From assembly GCA_963783085.1 (NCBI GenBank), contig CAWAMJ010000002.1:186001-250000 (forward strand): DNA of 64,000 bases, read 5' to 3'. Origin of the DNA: CAVYUC01 sp963783085. Its GTDB lineage: Bacteria; Bacteroidota; Bacteroidia; Bacteroidales; Prolixibacteraceae. Below, in pieces: positions 1 through 8,702 of this stretch. Made by a program: the position numbers and the translations under genes. Each line of letters starts with the position of its first letter. Position 1 is the stretch's first letter. The notes below the pieces were generated by a model. It was not told where the DNA came from. It made no database searches and saw only the letters and a program-made list of their open reading frames with translations.

Positions 1-114
1 GTCCTGGTATTTTAGCACAGAAAATAATACGACGGCAAAACTTAAGAGCAGGCAAATTCCGAACAACAAAAATTCATATTTTATCTGCCTTCCTGTATTT
101 CGTTTCTCGTTCAT
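1..114 (-). CDS. N-terminus of an unidentified membrane protein (cut by window edge)
   Basis: An open frame begins at an ATG at 114-112 and runs off the left edge after 38 codons, so only the N-terminus is visible. It reads as a short basic stretch (NEKRNTGRQIKYE) followed by a hydrophobic segment of about 20 residues (FLLFGICLLLSFAVVLF), which looks like an uncleaved membrane anchor with a cytoplasmic N-terminus. Nothing in 38 residues identifies the family. It lies downstream of the terminator at 250-284, so it should have its own promoter between about 115 and 249. It is real coding sequence with moderate confidence, because codon composition and the anchor look natural. Confidence 0.5.
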   Translation of the reverse strand, partial: MNEKRNTGRQIKYEFLLFGICLLLSFAVVLFSVLKYQD

Positions 115-249
115 GTTTGAATTATAATTTAAAATGAAGCATATCGTTATTGCGATGTCTGCAGTGTTTAAAACAAGTATTGGCCGGAAAATAATAAAAA
201 AGCTTTGAAAAAAATGAAAGGTATCTGATTAAATGTGGTTTTTAAACAG

Positions 250-284
250 AAAAAACTCCCCGGCAACTTTCCAGGGAGTTTTTC
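250..284 (-). terminator. Rho-independent terminator of the DUF1080/isomerase/Gfo-Idh operon
   Basis: Read on the minus strand, a GC-rich hairpin (arms AAAACTCCC and GGGAGTTTT, with an inner GG/CC extension) is followed by a run of T. It lies about 20 nt past the stop codon of the Gfo/Idh gene, so it ends that operon. Confidence 0.75.
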
Positions 285-303
285 TGTTTTTTAGATTTAT
301 AGT

Positions 304-1647
304 TTAAACCGTTGGTTTCCAGCCCGGGGCATAATCACGGCTCCAAAGCTTCCTGGCGTCGCGGTCGTACATTTTTCCGGTAACATCATCAATATCAAAA
401 CTTTTGCCGATGCGGTAAGCTACGTTGGCATAATGTACCATAGCCTGACTCACAGCGCCTTGTTCAATCGGTGAATTCAGTTTATCTTTTCCGCGAATGG
501 TGTTGTAGAAATTCTGCACATGGGTGGTGGTCATATCTCCTCCTCCGCCAAGCGCCGTTCCCGCTTCATTCGATGAAGATTTGCTGTCTTTAATCAGTTT
601 TCCCTTCCGGTCGTATAATTCATATTTTCCACGATCGACAAATACAGAACCATCGCTGCCATAAATAATTGTACCGCGATCGGCGCCGTAGGTATCGTAT
701 CCGTTTCGGCTTTTACCATCCCAGTTAATGATTTTATCATCCGGAAATTCAAATGTAGCAAACATGGTATCGTACATTTCCCAGCCATCATTCCGGAAAT
801 GACGTTTCGCCGCCTGAACGTTTACGCGTTCCGGATAATCAACCTGCAGCGCCCAGCGGGCCACATCCAATTCATGGGTACCGTTGTTACCGGCTTCTGC
901 CGTACCGTAATCCCAACCATACCAGTGCCAGTTGTAATCCCAGGTTTCTTCGGTATACTCACGCCGCGGAGCAGGCCCCTGGAAAAGTTCCCAATCAAGC
1001 CCGGCCGGTACCGGTGCAGGTTTTTGCACAGGCACTTCGCCGCGTGAATTGGTATATAAAGCAAGTGCTTTGTATGGTTTTCCGATTACACCGTTGTGAA
1101 TTTCATTAATTATTTCGATGGTATGGGCAGATGAACGCTGCTGATTTCCCATTTGTACCACTTTGTTGTACTTTTTCTGAGCTTCAACGATCAGTTCGTT
1201 TTCCGCCATATTATGGCTGCAGGGTTTTTCCACATACACATGTTTCCCGCCTTTCATGGCCATAATTGCTCCCGGTGTATGCCAGTGATCAGGAGTTGCA
1301 ATCATCAGCAAATCAACTTCCGGATCGTCGATAACTTTTCGAACATCGTTTTCCAGCTTTGGTTTATAGTCGATGAATTTGGAAAAATTCTTTGCAGCCC
1401 TTTCGCGCTGGCTTTCTCTAACATCGCATAAATAAGCCAGATGAACATTGCTTTCCTTTTGCGAAACCGGTTCGTAATAAGCGCCCAACCGACGCCCCAA
1501 ACCAATGATCGCTACATTTAACTTCTCATTTGCGCCAATAATGTTTCTGTAACTCCGGGCTGACATGCCCATTGCAGAACTACCGACAGCGACTCCGGCT
1601 GCCCCTGCTGTAACTTTCCTTATAAAATCTCTTCTGTTCGAACTCAT
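304..1647 (-). CDS. Gfo/Idh/MocA family oxidoreductase, Tat-exported
   Basis: NAD(P)-dependent sugar dehydrogenase or oxidoreductase of the glucose-fructose oxidoreductase family, 447 residues. The N-terminus carries a twin-arginine signal (RRDFIRK at 5-11, then an alanine/glycine-rich stretch), predicting folding in the cytoplasm and export to the periplasm. The Rossmann fold starts at about residue 43 (VAIIGLGRRLG), and the family EKP motif is at 140-142. Substrate is not predictable from sequence. It is the last gene of a minus-strand operon with a TIM-barrel isomerase and a double-DUF1080 protein. DUF1080 proteins are linked to cleavage of 3-keto-glycosides, so oxidation of a sugar hydroxyl (often C3) is a reasonable inference for this enzyme. 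Family assignment is firm; substrate is open. Confidence 0.9.
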   Translation of the reverse strand: MSSNRRDFIRKVTAGAAGVAVGSSAMGMSARSYRNIIGANEKLNVAIIGLGRRLGAYYEPVSQKESNVHLAYLCDVRESQRERAAKNFSKFIDYKPKLENDVRKVIDDPEVDLLMIATPDHWHTPGAIMAMKGGKHVYVEKPCSHNMAENELIVEAQKKYNKVVQMGNQQRSSAHTIEIINEIHNGVIGKPYKALALYTNSRGEVPVQKPAPVPAGLDWELFQGPAPRREYTEETWDYNWHWYGWDYGTAEAGNNGTHELDVARWALQVDYPERVNVQAAKRHFRNDGWEMYDTMFATFEFPDDKIINWDGKSRNGYDTYGADRGTIIYGSDGSVFVDRGKYELYDRKGKLIKDSKSSSNEAGTALGGGGDMTTTHVQNFYNTIRGKDKLNSPIEQGAVSQAMVHYANVAYRIGKSFDIDDVTGKMYDRDARKLWSRDYAPGWKPTV

Positions 1648-1659
1648 TTAATTTATTTT

Positions 1660-2499
1660 TTACATTGTTGCCAAAATTCCCTTAACATAACCCAGCGACT
1701 CCATCATTCCCGGCAGCGGATCCTTACCTTCGGCTTCATATTCCAGGGCAAGGGTACCTTTGTAACCAAGCTCGTCTACTGCTTTCAAAAACGAAACGAA
1801 ATCGATTACGCCGCGGCCAATGATGCAGGTTTGCCCGTCGCTTGATGCTTTTGTTACATCTTTAATATGTACATCAAATACACGATCGAAATAATCTTTT
1901 ACATCCTGTTCCGGATCGCGGCCAATCCGTTTTGTGTGGCCAATATCGATACATAATCCCATGCGTTTGTCGCGGTTTTTAATTCTTTCATAAGCGCTTT
2001 CGGCACTCGGATAGCGTTTATCGCCCGGGCCGTGGTTATGAATGGCAAGTTTAATGTTATAGTCTTTCACTTTTCCTTCCACATAATCAAGCAACTCATG
2101 TTCCGGAACACCGATTATGATATTGATGCCGGCAGTTTTGGCATACTCGAATGCCTGATCCACCTCGTCTTTCGAAGTCATGTAAATCACACCCGCTCCA
2201 TACAGGTCGATTCCCCGCTCCTTACAATCTTCGACAGCCTGTTTAATTTCTTCCTTACTTGAATCCAGAGGAAGGTGCATACTTTTAAACGAAACTTTGC
2301 TGACGTTGCAACGTTTTACCATATCCAATGCTTTCTCCCTGGGAAACTCGCGAAGGGAATATGACGCAATTCCCAGATCGAAACTGCGGTCGCCCTTTTT
2401 TGCCCCGGCATTGAACACATTGGCATTTGCAAACTGCGGAACTGCGGTTGCCGCGATTCCAAAACCAGCTGCTTTTAAAAAATTCCTTCTGTTTGACAT
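1660..2499 (-). CDS. Sugar phosphate isomerase/epimerase family TIM-barrel protein, Tat-exported
   Basis: A 279-residue xylose-isomerase-like TIM barrel (AP endonuclease 2 superfamily). It has a twin-arginine signal near the N-terminus (SNRRNFLKAAGFGIAATAV), predicting periplasmic location. Barrel features include LGIASYSLREF at about 42-52, a histidine/glycine strand (AIHNHGPG), CIDIGH, a DVHIKD strand and LEYE near the C-terminus. These carry the acidic and histidine residues that bind the divalent metal in this family. Its start is 1 nt from the DUF1080 stop and its stop is 12 nt from the Gfo/Idh start, so the three are co-transcribed. Most likely it isomerises or epimerises a keto-sugar made by the partner dehydrogenase; this is inference from context. 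Confidence 0.87.
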   Translation of the reverse strand: MSNRRNFLKAAGFGIAATAVPQFANANVFNAGAKKGDRSFDLGIASYSLREFPREKALDMVKRCNVSKVSFKSMHLPLDSSKEEIKQAVEDCKERGIDLYGAGVIYMTSKDEVDQAFEYAKTAGINIIIGVPEHELLDYVEGKVKDYNIKLAIHNHGPGDKRYPSAESAYERIKNRDKRMGLCIDIGHTKRIGRDPEQDVKDYFDRVFDVHIKDVTKASSDGQTCIIGRGVIDFVSFLKAVDELGYKGTLALEYEAEGKDPLPGMMESLGYVKGILATM

Positions 2500-2500
2500 G

Positions 2501-3844
2501 TTATAAATTTCTTATTTTAATACTTCTGAAATGTACCGTATTGTTATGATCCTGGAGTAAAATCGGGGTTTCTTCCGCCATACCAAAATTTTCATATTTT
2601 GCATACTTGCTACGGGCGACCAGCGCTTTGTAAATTTTACTGCCACGTACATATTCCACCACTTTGCGACCATTCAGCCAGTGTTGGACAGTTCCGTCAG
2701 GATATATTACAATCCGGCCACGGTTCCATTCGCCGGGACCATTGACAAAACGCCCTTCGGTTTCCGACGGAATTAAGTCGTACAGCGAAGCCATTTTCCT
2801 GTTTCCGACAACACCTTCTTTCGCATCCGGATGTTTTTCATCGTCCAAAATCTGGTATTCCAAACCAATGCCGGGACCGTTATTGCCTAATCCGTATTTT
2901 ACCCCGCTGTTTGCGCCTTCAGTAAAATTAAAATCAAATTTCAATTCAAAAGGGCCGAATTTTTCTTTGGTGACAATGTCCCCGCCCCGTTGATCAGAAA
3001 CATCCCGGCCGAGTACGGTTAAAACTCCATCTTCAACTTTCCAGCCTTGTTCCGGGAAATCATCGCCGGTAGCGCTTTTCCAATGCTCCGTTGAGTTTCC
3101 GTCGAAAAGAAGTTTAAATCCTTGTTCTTTTTCAGCCTTGCTTAAATCGTTCGGTAACAGATTTACTACGTAAACTCCCTGTGCCGGTGAAGGCTTCAGG
3201 TTTTCCGTTTTTATGCGGATGTTTTTCCATTTGATCTGGTGCCCCGCCTGTTCTTTGTTATGACCAATGGAATGCACCTGCAGGGCTATAAAACCTTTAG
3301 GTGTCATATCGTCGATGACGTGCGCGCATGCCACACCATTTAACCAGGTTTTAATGTTGCTGCCGATGCATTCGATGCGATAATGATTCCATTCATTCAT
3401 TTTAAAAGCTGACTGAGCCTCCGGATTTAATTCCAGCGGATATAACCATCCGCGACGGGCTTCGTCGTAAATTCCACCGCTCCACGCGCGATCAGACGGA
3501 TCGACTTCACACTGGTAACCATGCACTCTTCCACTCATATAATCTTCCGTGCTTTCGCTGCGAAACTGGATTCCGGAATTCATGTTTTCCGTTACCAGCA
3601 AATCCACTTCAAAAATAAAATCACCATATTCTTTTTCTGTGCGCAGGAATGAATTTGGTGTATTCAAAACCGTTGTCCCTACTATCATTCCATCAACTAC
3701 GCCATATAGCGCTTCTCCGTTCAACTGTTTCCAGCCGGTCAGGTCTTTTCCGTTAAACAAGTTCACCCAGCCGTCGTTTTGCGCAAACGCTGCCGAACTA
3801 AAAATCAAAAGAAATAAGAGTGAATTAACAAGATATTTTTTCAT
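2501..3844 (-). CDS. Exported tandem DUF1080 (3-keto-disaccharide hydrolase-like) protein
   Basis: 447 residues beginning at the ATG at 3844, which gives a clean Sec signal peptide (MKKYLVNSLLFLLIFSSAAFAQ). The longer open frame upstream adds 20 polar residues and is rejected. Two copies of the DUF1080 concanavalin-like beta-sandwich follow. The first begins at WVNLFNGKDLTGW (about 26-38) and the second at FKLLFDGNSTEHW (about 243-255); each has the family SGI/VxF-type strand. DUF1080 enzymes have been connected to hydrolysis of 3-keto glycosides in Bacteroidota. It is the first gene of the operon with a TIM-barrel isomerase and a Gfo/Idh oxidoreductase and diverges from a symporter. Role in sugar 3-oxidation chemistry is an inference; the fold assignment is strong. 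Confidence 0.88.
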   Translation of the reverse strand: MKKYLVNSLLFLLIFSSAAFAQNDGWVNLFNGKDLTGWKQLNGEALYGVVDGMIVGTTVLNTPNSFLRTEKEYGDFIFEVDLLVTENMNSGIQFRSESTEDYMSGRVHGYQCEVDPSDRAWSGGIYDEARRGWLYPLELNPEAQSAFKMNEWNHYRIECIGSNIKTWLNGVACAHVIDDMTPKGFIALQVHSIGHNKEQAGHQIKWKNIRIKTENLKPSPAQGVYVVNLLPNDLSKAEKEQGFKLLFDGNSTEHWKSATGDDFPEQGWKVEDGVLTVLGRDVSDQRGGDIVTKEKFGPFELKFDFNFTEGANSGVKYGLGNNGPGIGLEYQILDDEKHPDAKEGVVGNRKMASLYDLIPSETEGRFVNGPGEWNRGRIVIYPDGTVQHWLNGRKVVEYVRGSKIYKALVARSKYAKYENFGMAEETPILLQDHNNTVHFRSIKIRNL

Positions 3845-3901
3845 TATTAAAAATATTAATTGTTGGTTTAAATTTATTTCCGTGTACGAACACGACTCCG
3901 G

Positions 3902-3909
3902 CAAATTTA
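3902..3909 (-). promoter_or_regulatory. Candidate -7 promoter element for the DUF1080 operon
   Basis: On the minus strand this reads TAAATTTG, an exact match to the Bacteroidota -7 consensus TAnnTTTG, about 58 nt upstream of the ATG at 3844. No clear -33 TTTG lies at the usual spacing, so support is moderate. Confidence 0.4.
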
Positions 3910-3962
3910 AACTTTTTTTGTAGTGTTATACGATGTTGAACAACAGAAATCCACCGGAATTG

Positions 3963-3970
3963 TATTTTTG
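3963..3970 (+). promoter_or_regulatory. Candidate -7 promoter element for the sodium:solute symporter
   Basis: TATTTTTG matches TAnnTTTG exactly. It lies about 115 nt before the ATG at 4085 in the divergent region shared with the DUF1080 operon. The nearest TTG (3936-3938) is 24 nt upstream, longer than the usual 19-21. Confidence 0.35.
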
Positions 3971-4084
3971 CACCGGTAAAAAAACGGTAACTTTTTATTT
4001 CCCAGGTTCTTCAATCCGAAAAAACGAAATTACAATAATGAATCAGAAAATCCGATATTTGTCCTTTTGAATTTACACCATTTG

Positions 4085-5410
4085 ATGCAGCCAATTATCG
4101 TTATATCTGTCTATCTTGGAATTATCCTGTTTATCGGATTCTCGTCATTGTTCAAAATAAAAACGCCTGCCGATTATTATGTGGCCGGAAAAAACGCCGG
4201 ACTTGCTTTTGTTTCAGGAAGTTTGCTTGCCACCATTCTGGGCGGTTCAGCAATTTTAGGAACGATTGAATTGAGCGCAAAAATAGGGTGGCCTGCGGTA
4301 TGGTTTTTATTTTGTGCTGCACTCGGATTATTTCTTTTGGTTCCGTTGGCAAAAAAAGTCAGACGGTACGGCCGGTTTACCTTGCCCGAACTACTCGGTT
4401 TTTTTTATGGAAACAGAGCCCAAACAGTGGCTTCGGCAATTATTCCGGTGGCGTGGCTGGGAATTGTGGCGGCACAGATTATCGCCGCGGCAAAAATCCT
4501 TTCCGGTCTCGAAGTTATCAGTTACTCCAATGCAGCAGTTTTGTCAGGTGCAGTATTTATTTTGTATACGCTTGCAGGCGGCCAGCTGAGCATCCTGAAA
4601 ACAGATTTACTTCAGGCCGTATTAATTATAATGGGGCTTGCGGCGCTTTTTATTCTGTCGTTCCTGAAACCGGAACCGGTTAAACCGGAAATCCTGCAAT
4701 TCAAATCCCTGTTTAACAGCTCATTTTCCTTGTCCGACCTGTTAATTCTTGTTCTCACTTATTCGGTCACATTTGTGGTTGGACCTGATATTTACTCCCG
4801 TATATTTTGTGCAAAAAATGAAAAAACAGCCACACGAAGTATTTTAATCGTTGGTTTGATTTTGATTCCTTTGTCATTTGTGCTGGTTTATTTGGGTATT
4901 TTATCCGGAAAATCTGAGGGTGGAGAGATCATATCCTTTGCCCGAAACCTAATGCCCGGCTGGTTTTACGGACTGTTTTTGGCGGCCCTGCTTTCGGCAG
5001 TGATGTCGTCGGCAGATACAACACTGCTGACGTCTTCGCTAATTTTGTGCGAATTAATTTCCGGAAACCCCGACAATAAAAAATCAATGCGGCTGACCCG
5101 GTTTTTAATCGCAATTACCGGTACCTTGAGTATTGTGGTTTCCTTGTTTGTGACATCGATTTTACAGTCGCTGTTGCTGGCGCTAACCTTTTTCTCAGGC
5201 GCTTTTGCCATACCAACGCTTGCCGGGCTGCTCGGTTTAAAGGTGATTCGGCAGCAGGTTTTTCCTGCTATTTTGGCTGGTGGGATTGTGGCGCTTTCGG
5301 GGAAAGTTGTAAATTATTTTACAGCGCCTTTTTTAGGAAATTTAATAATCGTTTTTTCATTCTTGCTGAATTCGGCCTTGTTGTTTATTCCTTTCAGAAA
5401 ATACAGGTAA
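4085..5410 (+). CDS. Sodium:solute symporter (SSS family) membrane protein
   Basis: A 441-residue polytopic membrane protein of the sodium:solute symporter family. The ATG at 4085 is preferred to an upstream TTG at 4067. Roughly twelve to thirteen hydrophobic helices are visible. The family hallmark after TM1 is present (TPADYYVAGKNAG), followed by the GGSAILGTIELSAKIG segment and the DxxSxxFCAKN-type loop (GPDIYSRIFCAKNE). Late helices contain the serine-rich SAVMSSADTTLLTSS motif that lines the sodium site. Substrate cannot be read from sequence. It diverges from a periplasmic sugar-oxidation cluster, so a keto-sugar or sugar acid is a plausible cargo, but that is only context. Length is slightly short for the family (usually 480-550). 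Confidence 0.88.
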   Translation: MQPIIVISVYLGIILFIGFSSLFKIKTPADYYVAGKNAGLAFVSGSLLATILGGSAILGTIELSAKIGWPAVWFLFCAALGLFLLVPLAKKVRRYGRFTLPELLGFFYGNRAQTVASAIIPVAWLGIVAAQIIAAAKILSGLEVISYSNAAVLSGAVFILYTLAGGQLSILKTDLLQAVLIIMGLAALFILSFLKPEPVKPEILQFKSLFNSSFSLSDLLILVLTYSVTFVVGPDIYSRIFCAKNEKTATRSILIVGLILIPLSFVLVYLGILSGKSEGGEIISFARNLMPGWFYGLFLAALLSAVMSSADTTLLTSSLILCELISGNPDNKKSMRLTRFLIAITGTLSIVVSLFVTSILQSLLLALTFFSGAFAIPTLAGLLGLKVIRQQVFPAILAGGIVALSGKVVNYFTAPFLGNLIIVFSFLLNSALLFIPFRKYR

Positions 5411-5498
5411 ATGGTTCAGGTACTTTATTTTAGTTATGAAAAAAACAGGTCCGAAACTGCCTAAAGGAAACATTTGACAAAGCAGCATTTATCACCTC

Positions 5499-7277
5499 TT
5501 AAACAGGATGTATAAGTTCTTCCAGAAATAGCTGTAAATCTTTTTTCAACAAGGGTTTTAATGCATTTCCAACTATCTGATGATAATTGTTTAACCAGCT
5601 TTTTTCATCGTCTGCTAATAATCCGGGAACTATTAATGTAGTATCAATCGGGCAAAGAGTGAGTGTTTCGAACCCATAAAACTTACCGAATTCCGTTTCT
5701 TCTTTTTCTGTGCAAACGATCAGGTTTTCAATTCGGATTCCATATTTTCCTTCACGATAAATTCCGGGTTCGTTGGAAAAAACCATCCCCGGTTGTACGG
5801 GAAACGGGTTAAAATCAGGACGAATTGAAGCCGGCCCCTCGTGTACATTCAAAAAATGACCAACGCCATGCCCGGTGCCATGCCCGTAATTCAGTCCATT
5901 TTCCCAGAGCGCTTTCCGGGCCAGAATATCCAGATGGCTTCCTTTGGTACCCTCCGGAAATTGTGCACGCGCCAGGGCAATCATTCCTTTTAAGACCAGC
6001 GTGTAATCTTTTTTCTGTTCGTCGCTCACTTTTCCCAGGGCAACAGTTCTTGTTATGTCGGTAGTTCCCTGCAGATACTGCCCGCCCGAATCGATCAGCA
6101 GTATTCCCTCTGCTTCAACATCAAAGGCATTTTCAGGTGTTGCGCTGTAATGTACAATTGCGCCATGTTCTTTATAACCCACAATGGGCGCAAAACTTTC
6201 TCCTTTAAAACCTTTTTGTTCTGCACGAAATTCAGCCAGTTTTTGTCCGGCCGTGTATTCAGTTATTTTCTTTTCTTTCAAATTATTTTTCAGCCAAAAT
6301 AAAAACTGAACCAGCGCGGCGCCATCCTTTTTCATGGCTTCGTGAAAACCGGCAAGCTCCGTGCTGTTTTTCACTGCTTTCAAACCGGCAACTATCGAAG
6401 TGCCTTCCAGGAGTTTGTTGTTTTTTTCCAACGCTTGAAAAACAGCAAAATTAGTAGTTGCAGGATCGATAAAAAAAGTTTTGTTCCTATTTGATTTCAA
6501 CCAGGTATAAAACTCGTCGTATTCGCGGATTTCAATTTTTTCTGTTTCTAACTTTACCTGTACCGAATGAGAAATTTTACTTTTACCCGCAAATAAAACT
6601 GCCGAAGAACTGCCAACTACCCCAAACCCTGTAAAAACCGGATTGTATGCGATATCCGATCCGCGCAGGTTAAATAACCACGCCAGTTCATCGAGCGCGG
6701 TTATAACCTGAAAATCGGCATCCGCCTTTTTTAGTCCGGCAGCGAGCGACTGTTGTTTTTCATTTCGTGAAAGGCCGGTTATTTCCGGGAGTAATTCATA
6801 TATTTCATTGCCGGGAATTTCCGGTCGATCTTTCCAAATCCGGTCCAGCAGATCAGGCGTTTCAAGCAAGTTCAGTCCCGATTTTTCGAAATGAGACTTT
6901 AATTCGCGGTAACTGGAAACAGAAATCGTTTTCGGATCGAAACCAATGTTACTGCCTGCTGTTAAATTATTCGTTAACCAAACTTCGGGTGGAACAGCAT
7001 TTGGTACCCGCAGTTTATACATTTTCATTCCGGCGCCCCGTAATTGTTCTTCGGCCTGAATAAAATACCGCGAATCGGTCCAAAGGCCGGCCTCTTCCTG
7101 TGAAACTACCACTGTTCCGTAAGAACCGGTAAAACCGGAAATGAATGCGCGGGTTTGCCATCTTTCAGGCAGGTATTCACTCATATGCGGATCGGTGCCC
7201 GAAATATAACAGGCGTCGAGGTTGTATTTGATCATTTCGAGCCGAAGCGATTTTATGCGGCGCCTGATTTCATTCAT
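5499..7277 (-). CDS. Aminopeptidase P family Xaa-Pro aminopeptidase
   Basis: A 592-residue M24B metallopeptidase that removes an N-terminal residue preceding proline. It has two creatinase-like N-terminal domains and a C-terminal pita-bread catalytic domain, as in the long (eukaryotic-like) AMPP form. Metal ligands are visible: the D of LLIDSGGQYLQGTTDITRT (two Asp), the H of GHGTGHGVGHFLNVHEGP, the E of SNEPGIY and the E of IRIENL. No signal peptide, so it is cytoplasmic. The ATG at 7277 overlaps the Nudix stop by 8 nt; the longer in-frame start at 7298 would overlap by 29 nt and adds a non-conserved MYVNILE. It is last in the minus-strand run from 10110. Confidence 0.92.
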   Translation of the reverse strand: MNEIRRRIKSLRLEMIKYNLDACYISGTDPHMSEYLPERWQTRAFISGFTGSYGTVVVSQEEAGLWTDSRYFIQAEEQLRGAGMKMYKLRVPNAVPPEVWLTNNLTAGSNIGFDPKTISVSSYRELKSHFEKSGLNLLETPDLLDRIWKDRPEIPGNEIYELLPEITGLSRNEKQQSLAAGLKKADADFQVITALDELAWLFNLRGSDIAYNPVFTGFGVVGSSSAVLFAGKSKISHSVQVKLETEKIEIREYDEFYTWLKSNRNKTFFIDPATTNFAVFQALEKNNKLLEGTSIVAGLKAVKNSTELAGFHEAMKKDGAALVQFLFWLKNNLKEKKITEYTAGQKLAEFRAEQKGFKGESFAPIVGYKEHGAIVHYSATPENAFDVEAEGILLIDSGGQYLQGTTDITRTVALGKVSDEQKKDYTLVLKGMIALARAQFPEGTKGSHLDILARKALWENGLNYGHGTGHGVGHFLNVHEGPASIRPDFNPFPVQPGMVFSNEPGIYREGKYGIRIENLIVCTEKEETEFGKFYGFETLTLCPIDTTLIVPGLLADDEKSWLNNYHQIVGNALKPLLKKDLQLFLEELIHPV

Positions 7278-7797
7278 TTCCAAAATATTGACGTACAAAA
7301 TGTTTTATTGAAGAAGCGGCAATCTGATTGTATTCGAGTTCTTCCCCGGAATAAAATTTATAGTCGAGAATATCATCCATGGGTTTTAAATTTTCGGTCG
7401 ATTCCGGGATTACCCTGAAAGCTATATCGAGCGTAAAAACGCTGAATTCGTTATAAACATACTCGTTTGGAGCAGAACCGATGTATTCGAGAGACTTAAT
7501 TTTCAACCCCAATTCTTCGAATAATTCCCGTTTGATTGCATTTTCTGCGTTTTCGCCCGGATCAACAAAACCTCCGGGCAAATCCAGCATTCCATAGTTA
7601 GGTTCCACTCCGCGGGTAACCAGCATCAACTTTCCCTCGGAATTGGTTACCAGGGCTGCAACCGCTGCCGAAGAATTAAAGTAATAATGAAAATTGCAGT
7701 CTTCACATTCTAATGAGCGATTGCCCTTTTTTTTGAATTTGGGAGAACCGCATTTGGGACAAAACCTAAAAACTTTCAGGGGATGAGTATCTTGCAT
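7270..7797 (-). CDS. Nudix hydrolase with N-terminal zinc ribbon
   Basis: 175 residues. A rubredoxin-like zinc ribbon at the N-terminus (CPKCGSPKF ... CEDC) resembles the one in NudC-type NAD pyrophosphatases. It is followed by a Nudix domain whose box is complete: GGFVDPGENAENAIKRELFEELG, with the catalytic REx2EE core. It would hydrolyse a nucleoside diphosphate linked to another group; the true substrate is unknown, with NAD(H), ADP-ribose or an oxidised nucleotide as candidates. It is cytoplasmic. It sits between the esterase gene (stop directly abutting its start) and the aminopeptidase P gene (8-nt overlap), so translation is probably coupled. Confidence 0.9.
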   Translation of the reverse strand: MQDTHPLKVFRFCPKCGSPKFKKKGNRSLECEDCNFHYYFNSSAAVAALVTNSEGKLMLVTRGVEPNYGMLDLPGGFVDPGENAENAIKRELFEELGLKIKSLEYIGSAPNEYVYNEFSVFTLDIAFRVIPESTENLKPMDDILDYKFYSGEELEYNQIAASSIKHFVRQYFGNE

Positions 7798-8700
7798 TTA
7801 TTCTACTATTTTACTTGCTTTCAGCCAGTTGAAAAAAAGTTCAGGCCACTGATCGACCGGCAGGTTGTTTTTCCGGATTCCGAATCCATGGCCGCCTTCC
7901 TGAAAAATATGCATTTCCGCTGGCACATTATTTTCTTTCAGTTTCAGGTAAAATTCCACTGAATTTCTCGGCGGAACGGTTTTATCATCATCGGCCAAAA
8001 CCAAAAAAGTAGGTGGAGTCTCCGGCGTTACATGCAGTTCGTTGGAATATTTCCGAACCAGCGCCCAATCGTTTCCTTCGCCTATCAGGTTTTTCCGCGA
8101 ACCCATGTGGCCAAATTCTTCCCTGAACGTTATAACCGGGTACAGCAAAAGCATAAAATCAGGCCGGCTACTGTATTTTTCCAACGGATCGTTGCTGCCG
8201 GTATTTCCGTTATCGAACCGCGTACCAACTGTAGAGGCCAAATGACCGCCCGCCGATGATCCTGCGATGCCAATTTTTGAAGGGTTTATCCCCCACTCTT
8301 CCGCATTTGCGCGGACAATCCGAATAGCACGCCGTGCGTCGTCAGCCGGAACTTCATCATGTCCGTAGGGCAATCTGTATTTTAGTACAATCCCGGCAAT
8401 TCCTTTTGTATTTAACCATTTGGCAACGTCGTATCCTTCATGATCCATGGCCTCTATCCAGTAACCTCCGCCCGGACAAATTACCACTGCAGCTCCCGTA
8501 TTGTTCTCTTTTTCCGGTAAAAAAACAGATATTTCAGCTTCAGAAACATTTCGTACCCGAACGCCGTCGAATTTTTCTTCCGGTTCTGTCATTCCGTTAT
8601 CGGTTGGAGCTCCGTTAGGCCAAACTTTTAAAACTTTGTCCTGTGCATTCAGTGAAATAGTTAACATGAGTAACGTGAAAACGGTGATTAGCTTTTTCAT
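7798..8700 (-). CDS. Secreted alpha/beta hydrolase (acetylxylan/feruloyl-esterase-like)
   Basis: 300 residues with a Sec signal peptide (MKKLITVFTLLMLTISLNAQ). The alpha/beta hydrolase fold is complete: oxyanion region CPGGGYW at about 76-82, nucleophile elbow GIAGSSAGGH (Ser in GxSxG), the acid in VLADDDKTVPP, and the base in GGHGFG near the C-terminus. This arrangement is typical of Bacteroidota periplasmic carbohydrate esterases of the BD-FAE/Axe group, which deacylate xylan or other plant polysaccharides. Substrate is inferred from family only. It lies in a minus-strand run with 2 nt and 0 nt between neighbours. Location is periplasm or outer surface; there is no lipobox. Confidence 0.85.
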   Translation of the reverse strand: MKKLITVFTLLMLTISLNAQDKVLKVWPNGAPTDNGMTEPEEKFDGVRVRNVSEAEISVFLPEKENNTGAAVVICPGGGYWIEAMDHEGYDVAKWLNTKGIAGIVLKYRLPYGHDEVPADDARRAIRIVRANAEEWGINPSKIGIAGSSAGGHLASTVGTRFDNGNTGSNDPLEKYSSRPDFMLLLYPVITFREEFGHMGSRKNLIGEGNDWALVRKYSNELHVTPETPPTFLVLADDDKTVPPRNSVEFYLKLKENNVPAEMHIFQEGGHGFGIRKNNLPVDQWPELFFNWLKASKIVE

Positions 8701-8702
8701 AA

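Noticed and set aside
3845..3904. Longer start for the DUF1080 protein at 3904
   Set aside because: It puts a polar stretch ahead of a clean signal peptide, and the likely promoter element (3902-3909) overlaps the supposed start.
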